A stretch of DNA of 51,314 nt from the NCBI RefSeq assembly GCF_000336635.1, contig NZ_AOLY01000037.1, forward strand, positions 1-51,314, written 5' to 3'. Within the stretch, counting starts at the first letter, position 1. Each line of letters begins with the position of its first letter. The notes under the pieces were generated by a model. That model had not been told where the DNA came from, made no database searches, and was given only the letters and a program-made list of their open reading frames with translations. This DNA comes from Haloarcula japonica DSM 6131 (GTDB taxonomy: Archaea; Halobacteriota; Halobacteria; Halobacteriales; Haloarculaceae). The position numbers and the translations under genes are program-made. Positions 17,542 through 25,999 of the stretch are shown here, one piece after another.

Positions 17542-18519
17542 ATGTCCGAATCAGCAGAGTTCCCGGACTATCTGGACGTTGATTACACTGACGGGGAAGG
17601 CGAAGACCCCGAAGAGTACCCGACTGTCAACCACAAGATCGAGAAGGCTATCGAGGTCACGAAGACCGGCCTCGAACAGTACGAGAACCCTGTCGTGATG
17701 TGGACCGGCGGTAAGGACTCGACGCTGACGCTGTACTTCGTCAAGGAGGTCGCCGACCGCTTCGACCTCGAAGTTCCGCCGGTCGTCTTCATCGACCACT
17801 ACCAGCACTTCGACGAGCTCATCGACTTCGTCGAGCATTGGGCTGACGAGTGGGACCTCGATGTCATCTGGGCCCGCAACGAGGACGTGGGCAACTACGT
17901 CGACGAGAACGGTCTCGAACCGGGTGACGACATCCCTGTCGACGAACTCTCCGAACACAATCAGCACCACATCCGGAACATCCTCGAATACGAGGAGGAC
18001 ACGTTCCCGTTCCTGCTCGACACCTACGTCGGTAACCACCTCCTGAAGACGGTGGCGCTCAACGACACTATCGAGGAGCACGATGTGGACGGTATCCTGT
18101 CGGGCATCCGCTGGGACGAGCAGGAGTCCCGCGCTGACGAGACGTTCTTCTCGCCACGTCACGACCCGGACATCTACCCGCCGCACGACCGCATCCAGTC
18201 GATTCTCCAGTTCGCGGAAGCTGACGTGTGGGAAGCCTTCTGGAACTTCGTCGTCCCGGACACAGTTGAGGGCTACCCGGAAGACGGCTACGTTCCGCAG
18301 GGTCAGGACGACCTCCCCGAAGGAATCGAGAAGGAAGACGTGCCGGTCTCACCGAAGTACTTCGCTGGATTCCGCTCGCTCGGGAGCGAAGTCAGCACCG
18401 ACAAGTCCGCCGAAGAACCCGCTTGGCTGCAGGACATGGCGAACACGACCGAGCGCGCCGGCCGCGCCCAGGACAAAGAAGACCTGATGGAGCGCCTGCG
18501 CGACCTCGGCTACATGTAA
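17542..18519 (+). CDS. PAPS reductase/sulfate adenylyltransferase-like PP-loop protein (CysD/CysH family)
   Basis: The 325-residue acidic protein carries a PP-loop (TGGKDST, 55-61) and the downstream elements VVFIDHYQHFDE, GIRWDEQESRADE and a C-terminal FRSLGSEVSTDKS that resembles the CysD LGC motif. PP-loop enzymes of this group activate or reduce sulfate by binding ATP or APS/PAPS. No cysN or sulfite reductase gene is nearby, so substrate and pathway are open. The ATG at 17542 follows AT-rich promoter sequence. Confidence 0.82.
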   Translation: MSESAEFPDYLDVDYTDGEGEDPEEYPTVNHKIEKAIEVTKTGLEQYENPVVMWTGGKDSTLTLYFVKEVADRFDLEVPPVVFIDHYQHFDELIDFVEHWADEWDLDVIWARNEDVGNYVDENGLEPGDDIPVDELSEHNQHHIRNILEYEEDTFPFLLDTYVGNHLLKTVALNDTIEEHDVDGILSGIRWDEQESRADETFFSPRHDPDIYPPHDRIQSILQFAEADVWEAFWNFVVPDTVEGYPEDGYVPQGQDDLPEGIEKEDVPVSPKYFAGFRSLGSEVSTDKSAEEPAWLQDMANTTERAGRAQDKEDLMERLRDLGYM

Positions 18520-18530
18520 ACGGGCACGAA

Positions 18531-18560
18531 CGATACCGGTTCCGTATCGCTGTTTCTCTT
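18531..18560 (+). terminator. Hairpin and pyrimidine-rich tail after the PP-loop gene
   Basis: CGATAC (18531-18536) pairs with GTATCG (18544-18549) around a 7-base loop, and a T-rich stretch TGTTTCTCTTG follows, 11 bases after the stop codon. The layout fits a transcript end; archaeal termination relies mainly on the T-rich part. Confidence 0.4.
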
Positions 18561-18934
18561 GCTGTCTCAGTACCGACGGTCGGCACAACTAACAGTAAAT
18601 ACACAGCCGAATCCGCCTGTCGACCGAAACGAGCAGTCTCCGGTAGCTGACCTCCGGAGCACAGAAGCCGCTATCGGCACTGAGTATTGTCACTCTAACA
18701 CTTCGACAGGAGTCGATGTAGACTGCGCCGGCAACAATCCCGGACCCGGTGTGGTCGAAGACACAGAGCGGACACGGCTGCCGTTATATGCGCGGCAACG
18801 GCTACAGGCGTCGGCCAATACCTGTTTTAGACCCTTGTTCATCTTTTCTGAACGATGTAATTATCCATCCCACAAGCCGGTAGTTGCAGTTTAAGCCTCG
18901 CTACGGCCCGTAAAACGGCCGAAAAAGCGTTATA

Positions 18935-18944
18935 GACAATTGTC
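18935..18944 (+). promoter_or_regulatory. Perfect palindrome before the zinc micro-protein
   Basis: GACAATTGTC is a perfect 10-base palindrome ending 41 bases before the ATG at 18986, just upstream of a TATA-like GTTTAGG stretch (18953-18959). It is well placed to be an operator. Confidence 0.35.
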
Positions 18945-18985
18945 GAGAAAAGGTTTAGGTACTGTCGAATAATACGAGTAGGTGA

Positions 18986-19099
18986 ATGAGTTCAGACCAG
19001 TACAACTGTCCGAACTGCGGGGCGGAATTGAGCTACCAGACGACGAAGCACAACGGCTGTTCGAACTGCGGTTTCGTTCCGCCACACAGCGCTGAGTAA
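18986..19099 (+). CDS. Zinc-finger micro-protein, 37 residues
   Basis: A 37-residue protein with two CxxC knuckles, CPNCG at 8-12 and CSNCG at 25-29, forming one four-cysteine zinc site. It belongs to the class of haloarchaeal zinc-finger micro-proteins with CPxCG motifs, several of which affect swarming or biofilm formation. It stands alone with its own promoter and palindrome. The length rules out any further domain. Confidence 0.8.
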   Translation: MSSDQYNCPNCGAELSYQTTKHNGCSNCGFVPPHSAE

Positions 19100-19219
19100 G
19101 GCGGATTGGACCGAGTTAGCGGACGCACTGTTCTGTAGTCGGTAGTTGTCGAGTTCTGCGAGGAGGAAGCGGTACTCGGGTCCGACATCTATTTTTCTCG
19201 GCTCGCTGTATCGTTGTCT

Positions 19220-20410
19220 GTGACGGACCGCACAGATCGGGGCGTTCTCGCGGGGGTTATTTTTGCCGTGTTACTGGCGCAGGTCTTGCTGTATCCGGGC
19301 GTCGACAGACTCGTCCGGTCGCTGGGTGCGACGACAGACCTGAACGCGAGCATGTGGTTCCTCGCCGCTGAGTTCGGGGCGTTTGTCGTTTTTGCTGGTG
19401 TGTGGGGCGTGCTCAGCGACGCCACCGGACAGCGTACACCGTACATTGCCGGCGGGGCGGGCGCAGGCGCAGTGCTGTACGCCCTCATCGCATGGCTCCC
19501 CGGAGCGGTCTCGCTCCCGTTTACTGGCGTGCTGGTCCTGCGGGTCCTCCAGGGCGGGGCCACTATCGCGGCATTCTCGCTGGCGATGACGATGCTGATG
19601 GACCTCGGCGGCGGCCATGGCAAGAACATGGGGGCGGCGGGTATCGCTATCGGCAGTGGCACGGCGCTTGGCGCGCCACTTGGCGGCCAGTTGTACGAGG
19701 TCCAGACCACGCTCCCGCTGTACGTGGCGAGCACGCTGTCGCTCGTTGTCGCTGTGGCCGCCCTGCTCGTGACTGACCGCGCACCGTCCGACGAGCGGTC
19801 TGGCCTGGCTGCGACCGTGTCCGGTCTCAAGCAGCGGCCAACGCTGGGCGTGCCCTACGCCTTCGGGTTTATCGACCGGCTCACCGCGGGCTTTTTCGCG
19901 CTCGTCGGGACCCTGTATTTCCGGGAGACGTTTGAACTGGGGCCCAGCGAGACCGGGATTATGCTAGCGCTGTTTTTCGCCCCGTTCGCCCTGCTCCAGT
20001 ATCCGTTCGGTGTGCTCTCTGACCGCATTGGCCGTACTGTTCCCATCGTCCTCGGGTCGGTGCTGTACGGACTCACGGTTATCGGCGTCGGGCAAGCGCC
20101 GACGGTGACCATTGCTGGTGCAGGGATGGTACTGACCGGCGTTATCGGCGCACTGATGGCCCCTGCGACGATGGCGCTCGTCTCGGACCTCGCCGGCGAG
20201 ACCGAGCGCGGCACTGCGATGGCTGGGTTCAACATCTTCGGTAGCGTCGGCTTCCTCGCCGGCATCCTTATCGGGGGGACTGTCGCCGGAGTCTTCGGCT
20301 ATCCCGTTGCGTTCCTCGTCGCCGGCGGGACGGAAGTCGTCCTCGCGGTGCTCGCACTGCCCGGACTGCTACGGCTGGAGAAGCCGGCCGAGGATGCCGT
20401 CGCGGGCTGA
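19220..20410 (+). CDS. Major facilitator superfamily transporter
   Basis: The protein of about 396 residues has twelve hydrophobic helices in two halves. The MFS signature GVLSDATGQR is near 65-75 and its second-half equivalent GVLSDRIGRT near 265-275. The N-terminal cytosolic tail is very short. The substrate cannot be told from sequence; drug efflux or metabolite export is usual for this group. A T-rich box at 19190-19197 places the transcription start at the GTG at 19220; a TTG at 19214 is also in frame. Its stop abuts the stop of the convergent synthetase gene with no gap. Confidence 0.85.
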   Translation: MTDRTDRGVLAGVIFAVLLAQVLLYPGVDRLVRSLGATTDLNASMWFLAAEFGAFVVFAGVWGVLSDATGQRTPYIAGGAGAGAVLYALIAWLPGAVSLPFTGVLVLRVLQGGATIAAFSLAMTMLMDLGGGHGKNMGAAGIAIGSGTALGAPLGGQLYEVQTTLPLYVASTLSLVVAVAALLVTDRAPSDERSGLAATVSGLKQRPTLGVPYAFGFIDRLTAGFFALVGTLYFRETFELGPSETGIMLALFFAPFALLQYPFGVLSDRIGRTVPIVLGSVLYGLTVIGVGQAPTVTIAGAGMVLTGVIGALMAPATMALVSDLAGETERGTAMAGFNIFGSVGFLAGILIGGTVAGVFGYPVAFLVAGGTEVVLAVLALPGLLRLEKPAEDAVAG

Positions 20411-22432
20411 CTACGACGCTTCGCGGATCTCGTCCAGCGCCGCGGGGTTCTCGATGCTGGACATGTCACCCAGGTCCTCGCCGCGGTAGACACCGGCGAT
20501 GGCCCGGCGGATGATTTTCCCGCTCTGCGTCTTGGGGAACTCGTCGACGAACAATACCTCACGGGGTCGGAACGGCTTGCCGAGTTCCTCGCCGACGGCG
20601 GCGCGGATGTCGTCCCGGAGGTCGTCCGATGGGTCGTAGCCGGGTTCCAGCACGGTGTAGAGGACGACGGCGGTACCGGTTGTATCGTCAGGCGCACCGA
20701 CAGCTGCGGCCTGGTTGACGGCGTCGTGTTCCATCGCCGCACCCTCGACCTCCGCCGGCCCGACCTTCCGCCCGGCGACGTTGAGCACGTCGTCGGCCCG
20801 GCCGTGGAGGAACCAGAGGCCGTCCTCGTCTTTCTGGGCCCAGTCGCCGTGGTCCCAGACGTCGTCCCAGGTCGACCAGTACTCTTCGAGGTAGCGGTCG
20901 TCGCCGCTCCACAGCGACCGGGTCATGGACGGACAGGAGTCCCGAGCGACCAGATAGCCACGTTCGTGGGTGTCAGTGATCGAGTTCCCGTCGGGGTCAA
21001 CGATGTCGATATCCATCCCCAGCCCTGGACCGCCCAGCGTGCAGGGCTTGAGCGACTGGATCGGCATCGGCATCAGGAAACACCCCATGATTTCGGTCCC
21101 GCCCGAGATGTTGATGATGGGGCAGTTTCCGCCACCGACCTTCTCGTAGAACCACTGCCAGCTCTCGGGGTCCCAGGGTTCACCGGTCGAGCCCAGCAGC
21201 CGCAGGCTGGAGAGGTCGTGACCCTCCAGCCACCCGTCCCCTTTCTTCCGGAGTGCCCGTACCGCGGTCGGCGAGACGCCGAAAGTAGTGATGTCGTGGC
21301 GGTCGATCATCTCCCAGAAGCGGTCCGGTTCGGGGTGGTCCGGCGCGCCCTCATACATGAAGACAGTCCCGCCGAAGGCGTGGTTTCCGAGCAGCGTCCA
21401 CGGCCCCATCATCCAGCCGATGTCGCTCACCCAGAAGAAGCGGTCGCTGGGCTTGTGGTCGAAGCCGAAGTAGATCTCCTTGGCCGCCTGCATGAGCGCG
21501 CCGGCGTGCGTGTGGACGATACCCTTCGGTTTCCCGGTCGTCCCGGAGGAGTACAGCAGCATCGACTCCTGATTGCTCGGGAGTTCCTTGGCCGCGTACT
21601 CGTCGTCAGCGGTCGCTATCGCTTCGTCCCACCACTCGTCGCGACGGGTCCAGCGAATCGTCTCGTCGGGGTCGTCCGCGACACCGAGGCGGTCGTAGAC
21701 CACAGTGTGTTCGACCGGCGTCGTTCCCGGTTCATCGCCGGCCTGCTCGATAGCCTCGTCGGCGCTCCCCTTGAGGTGGACCTCGGAGCCCCGGCGGTAG
21801 AATCCGTCACCGGTGAACAGGACGGAACACTCGGCGTCAGCAATGCGGGTCGCCGTCGCGTCGACGCCGAACCCGGAGAAGATGGGCACGGCGACGGCAC
21901 CGACCTTGAGACAGCCGTACAGTATCGACGCGACTTCGGGGACCATCGGCATATACAGGCCGACGGTGTCGCCGGTGCCGACGCCGACGGACTCCAGATA
22001 GTTCGCTACCTTGCTGGCCTGCCGATTCAGTTCATGGTATGTGATTTCTCGCACGTCGCCGGGTTCGCCCTCCCAGATGAGTGCCACCGAGTTCCGCGTC
22101 GGGCTGTCCCGCGCTGCGTGGCGGTCCAGGACGTTGTGGGCGGCGTTGATAGTCCCGCCGGTGTACCAGTCGGTGAACTGCGGCCCCTCACTGTTGTCCC
22201 GGACTTGGTCGTATTCTTCGAAGAACTCGATATCGAGGTACTCCGGGAGCAGGTCCCAGAACCACTCGACGCCGGAATCGGCTTCCTCGGGCAGGTCCGT
22301 GGTCGTTCGCTCGATGAGTTCATCGTAGTTGTCGATGTCGTATTCCTGCATGAACTCCCAGACGTTCGTCGATTCGACGAACGCGTGGCTCGGTTCGTGG
22401 ACGATGGAGTCTACGTGGTTTTGCTCGCTCAT
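20411..22432 (-). CDS. AMP-forming acyl/acetyl-CoA synthetase
   Basis: The 673-residue enzyme has an N-terminal acetyl-CoA synthetase domain, the P-loop-like YSSGTTGKPKG motif near 286-296, GGTEIMG near 450, the hinge motif FLHGRADDVLNVAGRKVG and the catalytic lysine Lys639 in KTQSGKI. It makes an acyl-adenylate and then acyl-CoA. It is close to Acs but has its own N-terminus, and it is grouped with an SDR dehydrogenase and a Liv importer, so propionate or another short acid is as likely as acetate. A TATA-like TTTATACC lies about 33-40 bases before the ATG at 22432. Confidence 0.87.
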   Translation of the reverse strand: MSEQNHVDSIVHEPSHAFVESTNVWEFMQEYDIDNYDELIERTTTDLPEEADSGVEWFWDLLPEYLDIEFFEEYDQVRDNSEGPQFTDWYTGGTINAAHNVLDRHAARDSPTRNSVALIWEGEPGDVREITYHELNRQASKVANYLESVGVGTGDTVGLYMPMVPEVASILYGCLKVGAVAVPIFSGFGVDATATRIADAECSVLFTGDGFYRRGSEVHLKGSADEAIEQAGDEPGTTPVEHTVVYDRLGVADDPDETIRWTRRDEWWDEAIATADDEYAAKELPSNQESMLLYSSGTTGKPKGIVHTHAGALMQAAKEIYFGFDHKPSDRFFWVSDIGWMMGPWTLLGNHAFGGTVFMYEGAPDHPEPDRFWEMIDRHDITTFGVSPTAVRALRKKGDGWLEGHDLSSLRLLGSTGEPWDPESWQWFYEKVGGGNCPIINISGGTEIMGCFLMPMPIQSLKPCTLGGPGLGMDIDIVDPDGNSITDTHERGYLVARDSCPSMTRSLWSGDDRYLEEYWSTWDDVWDHGDWAQKDEDGLWFLHGRADDVLNVAGRKVGPAEVEGAAMEHDAVNQAAAVGAPDDTTGTAVVLYTVLEPGYDPSDDLRDDIRAAVGEELGKPFRPREVLFVDEFPKTQSGKIIRRAIAGVYRGEDLGDMSSIENPAALDEIREAS

Positions 22433-22579
22433 TGCGTCAGTATTCCGTAGTGTTTGGTCGTCTGGTATAAACTGGTACCGCCGTCCGGCACGCGATTCGT
22501 CCGCGTGTCGGCCGCGGTGACCCGGTTCCAGTCCGCTCGTGGGTGGCAGAGGGTCGGGGCATATCCGCACACCACAGTC

Positions 22580-23449
22580 TCACTCGTAGGTCGTTGTCAT
22601 GCCGCCGTCGAACAGCAGGTCCCCGCCGTTGAGATGGTCGGCGTGGGTCGAGAAGCCGAACACGAAGAGGTTCGCCACGTCGACCGGGTCCATCATCTCC
22701 TTGACTCGGGCCTGTCCTAGCATCACGTCGTCGATGACCTCGTCGACGCTGATGCCCCGTTGCTCGGCGGTGTCGGGAATCTGGTCGACGACCAGCGGCG
22801 TCTTCACGTACCCGGTGCTGATAGAGAACCCGCGGAGCCCGTCGCCGCCCTCGGCGGCGATAGACTGTGTCAGTCCCCGCAGGCCGAACTTCGAGACGTT
22901 GTAAGCCACCTTGTCCGAGGTGACGTAGTGGCCGTGGACTGACGCCATGTTGCCGATGGCACCCACGCCGTCGTCGGTCCCGCGGATATGCGGGATGACG
23001 CGCTTGGAAAGTGCGAGCGGGGCGCGCAACATCACGTCGTGCATCTGGTCGTACTTCTTCATCGGGAAGTCCTCGATGGCGTCGATGTGCTGGAGGCCGG
23101 CGATGTTCGCGAGATACCGCACGGTGCCATGAGAGGCCGCGGTTTCGACGATGGTCTCGATGTCCGCGTCGTTCGCGAGATCACCGGTCACTGTCTCGAC
23201 GGTTCCATCGAGGCCGAGGTCCGCCGCCGTGTCCGCGACTTCGGCGAGGCCGTCGGCGTCGATATCCGTCGCGACGGCGGTCACCCCGTTGGCGGCCATC
23301 GCCAGCGCCGTCGCCCGACCGATGCCGGACCCGCCACCGGTCACCAGACAGACGGTGTCGCTCGTGTAGTGGTCGTCGTCGACGAACAGTATCGAGGACT
23401 CGTCGATGGGCTCGACTTCGAGCCGTTCGTGAGAGGTGCTGGATGCCAT
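22580..23449 (-). CDS. Short-chain dehydrogenase (3-hydroxybutyrate dehydrogenase-like)
   Basis: The 289-residue SDR has a 30-residue N-terminal extension, then VTGGGSGIGRA (cofactor binding), NIAGLQ, the catalytic Ser in NMASVHG and the YNVSK active-site motif. It matches the 3-hydroxybutyrate/3-ketoacyl-type SDR group. An oxidation of a hydroxy acid feeding acyl-CoA metabolism fits its position 147 bases upstream of the synthetase on the same strand. The extension is unusual and may help oligomerisation. Confidence 0.85.
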   Translation of the reverse strand: MASSTSHERLEVEPIDESSILFVDDDHYTSDTVCLVTGGGSGIGRATALAMAANGVTAVATDIDADGLAEVADTAADLGLDGTVETVTGDLANDADIETIVETAASHGTVRYLANIAGLQHIDAIEDFPMKKYDQMHDVMLRAPLALSKRVIPHIRGTDDGVGAIGNMASVHGHYVTSDKVAYNVSKFGLRGLTQSIAAEGGDGLRGFSISTGYVKTPLVVDQIPDTAEQRGISVDEVIDDVMLGQARVKEMMDPVDVANLFVFGFSTHADHLNGGDLLFDGGMTTTYE

Positions 23450-23571
23450 TCAGTCACACGTTCTCTAGACATCTCCGAATAGGGGTGGGTTGACATGTAT
23501 ACCCGATTGGCTGCTGTGATGCTGTCACAGTCCGTCGCGAGAACGCTGTTCCGCCGTCTCATCGACGACGT

Positions 23572-23587
23572 GGTTTACGTGTAAACC
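23572..23587. promoter_or_regulatory. 16-base near-palindrome in the SDR/livJ divergent spacer
   Basis: GGTTTAC-gt-GTAAACC is a 7+7 inverted repeat with a 2-base centre, between the divergent dehydrogenase and binding-protein genes. Such a symmetric, AT-centred site suits a dimeric repressor or activator. Confidence 0.45.
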
Positions 23588-23660
23588 TCCCGTTATTCGG
23601 GGGTTACGTCGGAAGAATCAGTCATCCCTGTGAGCGTGGCACACACCACGTGACCAGCCT

Positions 23661-23678
23661 CCCCGGACGAGTCCGGGG
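23661..23678. promoter_or_regulatory. 18-base GC-rich palindrome before the binding-protein gene
   Basis: CCCCGGAC-ga-GTCCGGGG is an 8+8 inverted repeat ending 17 bases before the ATG at 23696. It could be an operator, or an RNA hairpin in the leader of the importer transcript. Confidence 0.45.
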
Positions 23679-23695
23679 CGTATTGGGACACACCT

Positions 23696-25045
23696 ATGAA
23701 ACGAACGACAACGGACCATGACAGCGAAGGTATCGGCAGGCGACAACTGCTCTCCGCCGTCGGCGGTTCAGCCGTCGCCGCAGCGCTCGCTGGCTGCTCG
23801 ACGCTGCTGAGTGACGGCGAGGCGGCGGACCAGGGCGGGCAGTCCGGTGGCGAAATTTCCGACGAACCGATACAGGCCGGCCTGTTGACCTTCACGCGGG
23901 GCGCACCGGGCGTACTCGGAATCCAGGCCCAGCGCGGAGCCGAACTCGCCGTCCAGCGCATCAACGAGGCGGGCGGTATCGGCGGGCAACGAGAGATCGA
24001 ACTGGACGTGGTCAACGAAGGGTCGAACCCGCTCGACAGTTACAACCAGTTCATCGAGGAGGGGAAAGAGGTCACCTTCGGCCCGATTTCCAGTGGTACG
24101 CACAGCCAGATCGCCCCCGAAGTCGAGAAAAACGAGGTTATCAACGTCAGCACTGACGGGACGGTGACGACGCTTTACGAGGAGACCGTCCCCGATCCGA
24201 CCTACTCCTTCCGCTTCCAGAACTACGACATCATGGAAGTGGTGACGATGGCCCGGGAAGCCGTCGAACGCATCGGCGCTGACAACATCTCGACTGTCGC
24301 CGGAGTCAACCCCGGCTATTCCTTCGGCGAGGACGAGATGCGGGTGTTCACTCAGGCCATTCAGAAACTCACTGACGCCGAAGTCGTCTACGAGGGGTTC
24401 CCGGAACTCGGAGCTAGCGACATGGCGAATCACATCACCTCGATCAACAACGAAGAGCCGGATGTGACCTTCTCCAGCCTGTGGGGCGGCGACGTGACGA
24501 CGTTCGTCCGACAGGCCAACGCCAACGACATGTTCGAGAACACGACGGTGTTCGGCACGACGCTGTACAGCGCGGCCGGCGACGTGCCGGGCGATGCACT
24601 GGCTGGGACAGATATCTACTCCGGGTCGCGGAACTACTACTGGGGCCTGCCGGCGCTCGGCAACTGGCAGCCCGGCCGCGAACTGTTTGACGCTGCAACA
24701 CAGCAGGAGGGCGTGACGGTACCGACGGCACACTACATGAGCGGGTACGGGGCTGTCACCGCGTGGGCGACGGCCGTCGAGAAAGCTATCGACCTGCTTG
24801 GCACCTACCCCAGCCAGGAGCAGATCGCGCAAGTTCTGGAAGGACACGGCTTCTTCACACCGGCCGGCTACCACAACATCGCCGAGGACCACCAAGGCGC
24901 GTCGAACTCCTTTGCCGGGCAGATGGTGTACGATGACGACCTCGGGGCGGCCAGGCTTGACGACGTGAACACCTACGCCGCCACCGAGACGGCACCGCCG
25001 CCAGGTGTCACCGGCAGCGACTGGCTGGACAGCTGGAGCGCCTGA
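23696..25045 (+). CDS. livJ: Liv-type ABC importer substrate-binding lipoprotein
   Basis: The 449-residue protein has a twin-arginine signal (Arg15-Arg16 in GRRQLLS) and a lipobox ending at Cys34 (LAGC), so it is folded, exported by Tat and lipid-anchored. The mature part has the two-lobed periplasmic-binding type I fold (GLLTFTRGAPGVLGIQ, ERIGADNIS, WATAVEKAIDLLG). Members bind branched-chain amino acids, amides, urea or short carboxylates. It is first in the five-gene Liv operon; the permease starts 9 bases after it. Confidence 0.9.
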   Translation: MKRTTTDHDSEGIGRRQLLSAVGGSAVAAALAGCSTLLSDGEAADQGGQSGGEISDEPIQAGLLTFTRGAPGVLGIQAQRGAELAVQRINEAGGIGGQREIELDVVNEGSNPLDSYNQFIEEGKEVTFGPISSGTHSQIAPEVEKNEVINVSTDGTVTTLYEETVPDPTYSFRFQNYDIMEVVTMAREAVERIGADNISTVAGVNPGYSFGEDEMRVFTQAIQKLTDAEVVYEGFPELGASDMANHITSINNEEPDVTFSSLWGGDVTTFVRQANANDMFENTTVFGTTLYSAAGDVPGDALAGTDIYSGSRNYYWGLPALGNWQPGRELFDAATQQEGVTVPTAHYMSGYGAVTAWATAVEKAIDLLGTYPSQEQIAQVLEGHGFFTPAGYHNIAEDHQGASNSFAGQMVYDDDLGAARLDDVNTYAATETAPPPGVTGSDWLDSWSA

Positions 25046-25054
25046 TACCGAGCC

Positions 25055-25999
25055 ATGGCCGTAACACCCACAGCCGCGCTCGTCCAGACGCTCAACGGCA
25101 TCCAGTTCGGGTTCATCCTGTTCATGATCGCCTCGGGACTCACCGTTATCCTGGGGATTCTGGACGTTCTGAACCTCGCCCACGGGGAACTGTTCTCGCT
25201 CGGCGCATACACCGCCATCGGCGTGTTCGGGTTTATTATCGGCATCATCGGCCCGCCGGGTGGCGGCGTCGTCGGGACCGCCGTGTTCGTCCTCGCGGTC
25301 CTCGCGGCCGTGCTGGTGACAGCAGCCATCCTCCTCCCCGTCGGAACCCTCTTCGAAGCGGTGTTCCTGCGACAGATTTACGACCGCGACCAGGTGTATC
25401 AGCTGGTACTGACCTTCGCCCTCCTGCTCATACTCCTCGACGTGAAGAAGTTCATCTGGGGGGACAGCTCGATACGAACCGATGCCGTCTACAGCGCAAT
25501 CAACACGATTCCGACGAGCGAACTCGTCGGGCTGAACTACCCGACCTACAACGTGTTCGTCATCCTCGTCGGCATGGTCTCCGTCGCGGGGCTGTTCTGG
25601 TTCTTCGAACGGACGAAGACCGGGCGCATCATCAGGGCGACGGCTATCGACCGCGAGATGGCGACCGCCATCGGCGTCAGCACCGACCGCGTGTTCACGC
25701 TCGTGTTCGCGCTGGGCGCGTTCCTTGCTGGCTTTGCCGGCGCGATGGCCGTCCCGCCGACAGCGGCGACGCTTGAGATGGGCACCAATCCACTGGTGCT
25801 TTCCTTCGTCGTCATCGTTATCGGCGGCCTCGGCAGCCTCCGTGGGGCGTTCGTCGGGGCGCTCCTGGTCGGCGTCATCCGGAGCTGGATGATCACGCTG
25901 TACCCGCCGGGCGAGATCGCGGCCCCGTTCGCCATCATGGCGCTCATCCTGCTGGTCAAACCCGAAGGGCTGTTCGGAACGTGGGGTGAGACGGCGTGA
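25055..25999 (+). CDS. livH: Liv-type ABC permease, LivH
   Basis: The 314-residue protein has about eight membrane helices and the LivH hallmark LGILDVLNLAHGELFSLGAY near the start, plus VIGGLGSLRGAFVGALLVG near the end. It is one half of the membrane channel. Its TGA shares a base with the next gene's ATG. Confidence 0.92.
   Translation: MAVTPTAALVQTLNGIQFGFILFMIASGLTVILGILDVLNLAHGELFSLGAYTAIGVFGFIIGIIGPPGGGVVGTAVFVLAVLAAVLVTAAILLPVGTLFEAVFLRQIYDRDQVYQLVLTFALLLILLDVKKFIWGDSSIRTDAVYSAINTIPTSELVGLNYPTYNVFVILVGMVSVAGLFWFFERTKTGRIIRATAIDREMATAIGVSTDRVFTLVFALGAFLAGFAGAMAVPPTAATLEMGTNPLVLSFVVIVIGGLGSLRGAFVGALLVGVIRSWMITLYPPGEIAAPFAIMALILLVKPEGLFGTWGETA

Larger units (their letters stand above)
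18520..18985. other. Gene-poor spacer, 466 bases
   Basis: No convincing gene is seen in either strand; a 111-codon frame at 18559-18894 lacks protein-like composition. The stretch holds a terminator-like hairpin at its start, the inverted repeat CGGCC/GGCCG at 18904-18921, the palindrome GACAATTGTC at 18935-18944 and the promoter of the small zinc protein. Confidence 0.6.

Noticed and set aside
18559-18894. 111-codon frame in the spacer after the PP-loop gene
   Set aside because: No motif, mixed composition, no promoter at a sensible distance; the spacer looks non-coding.
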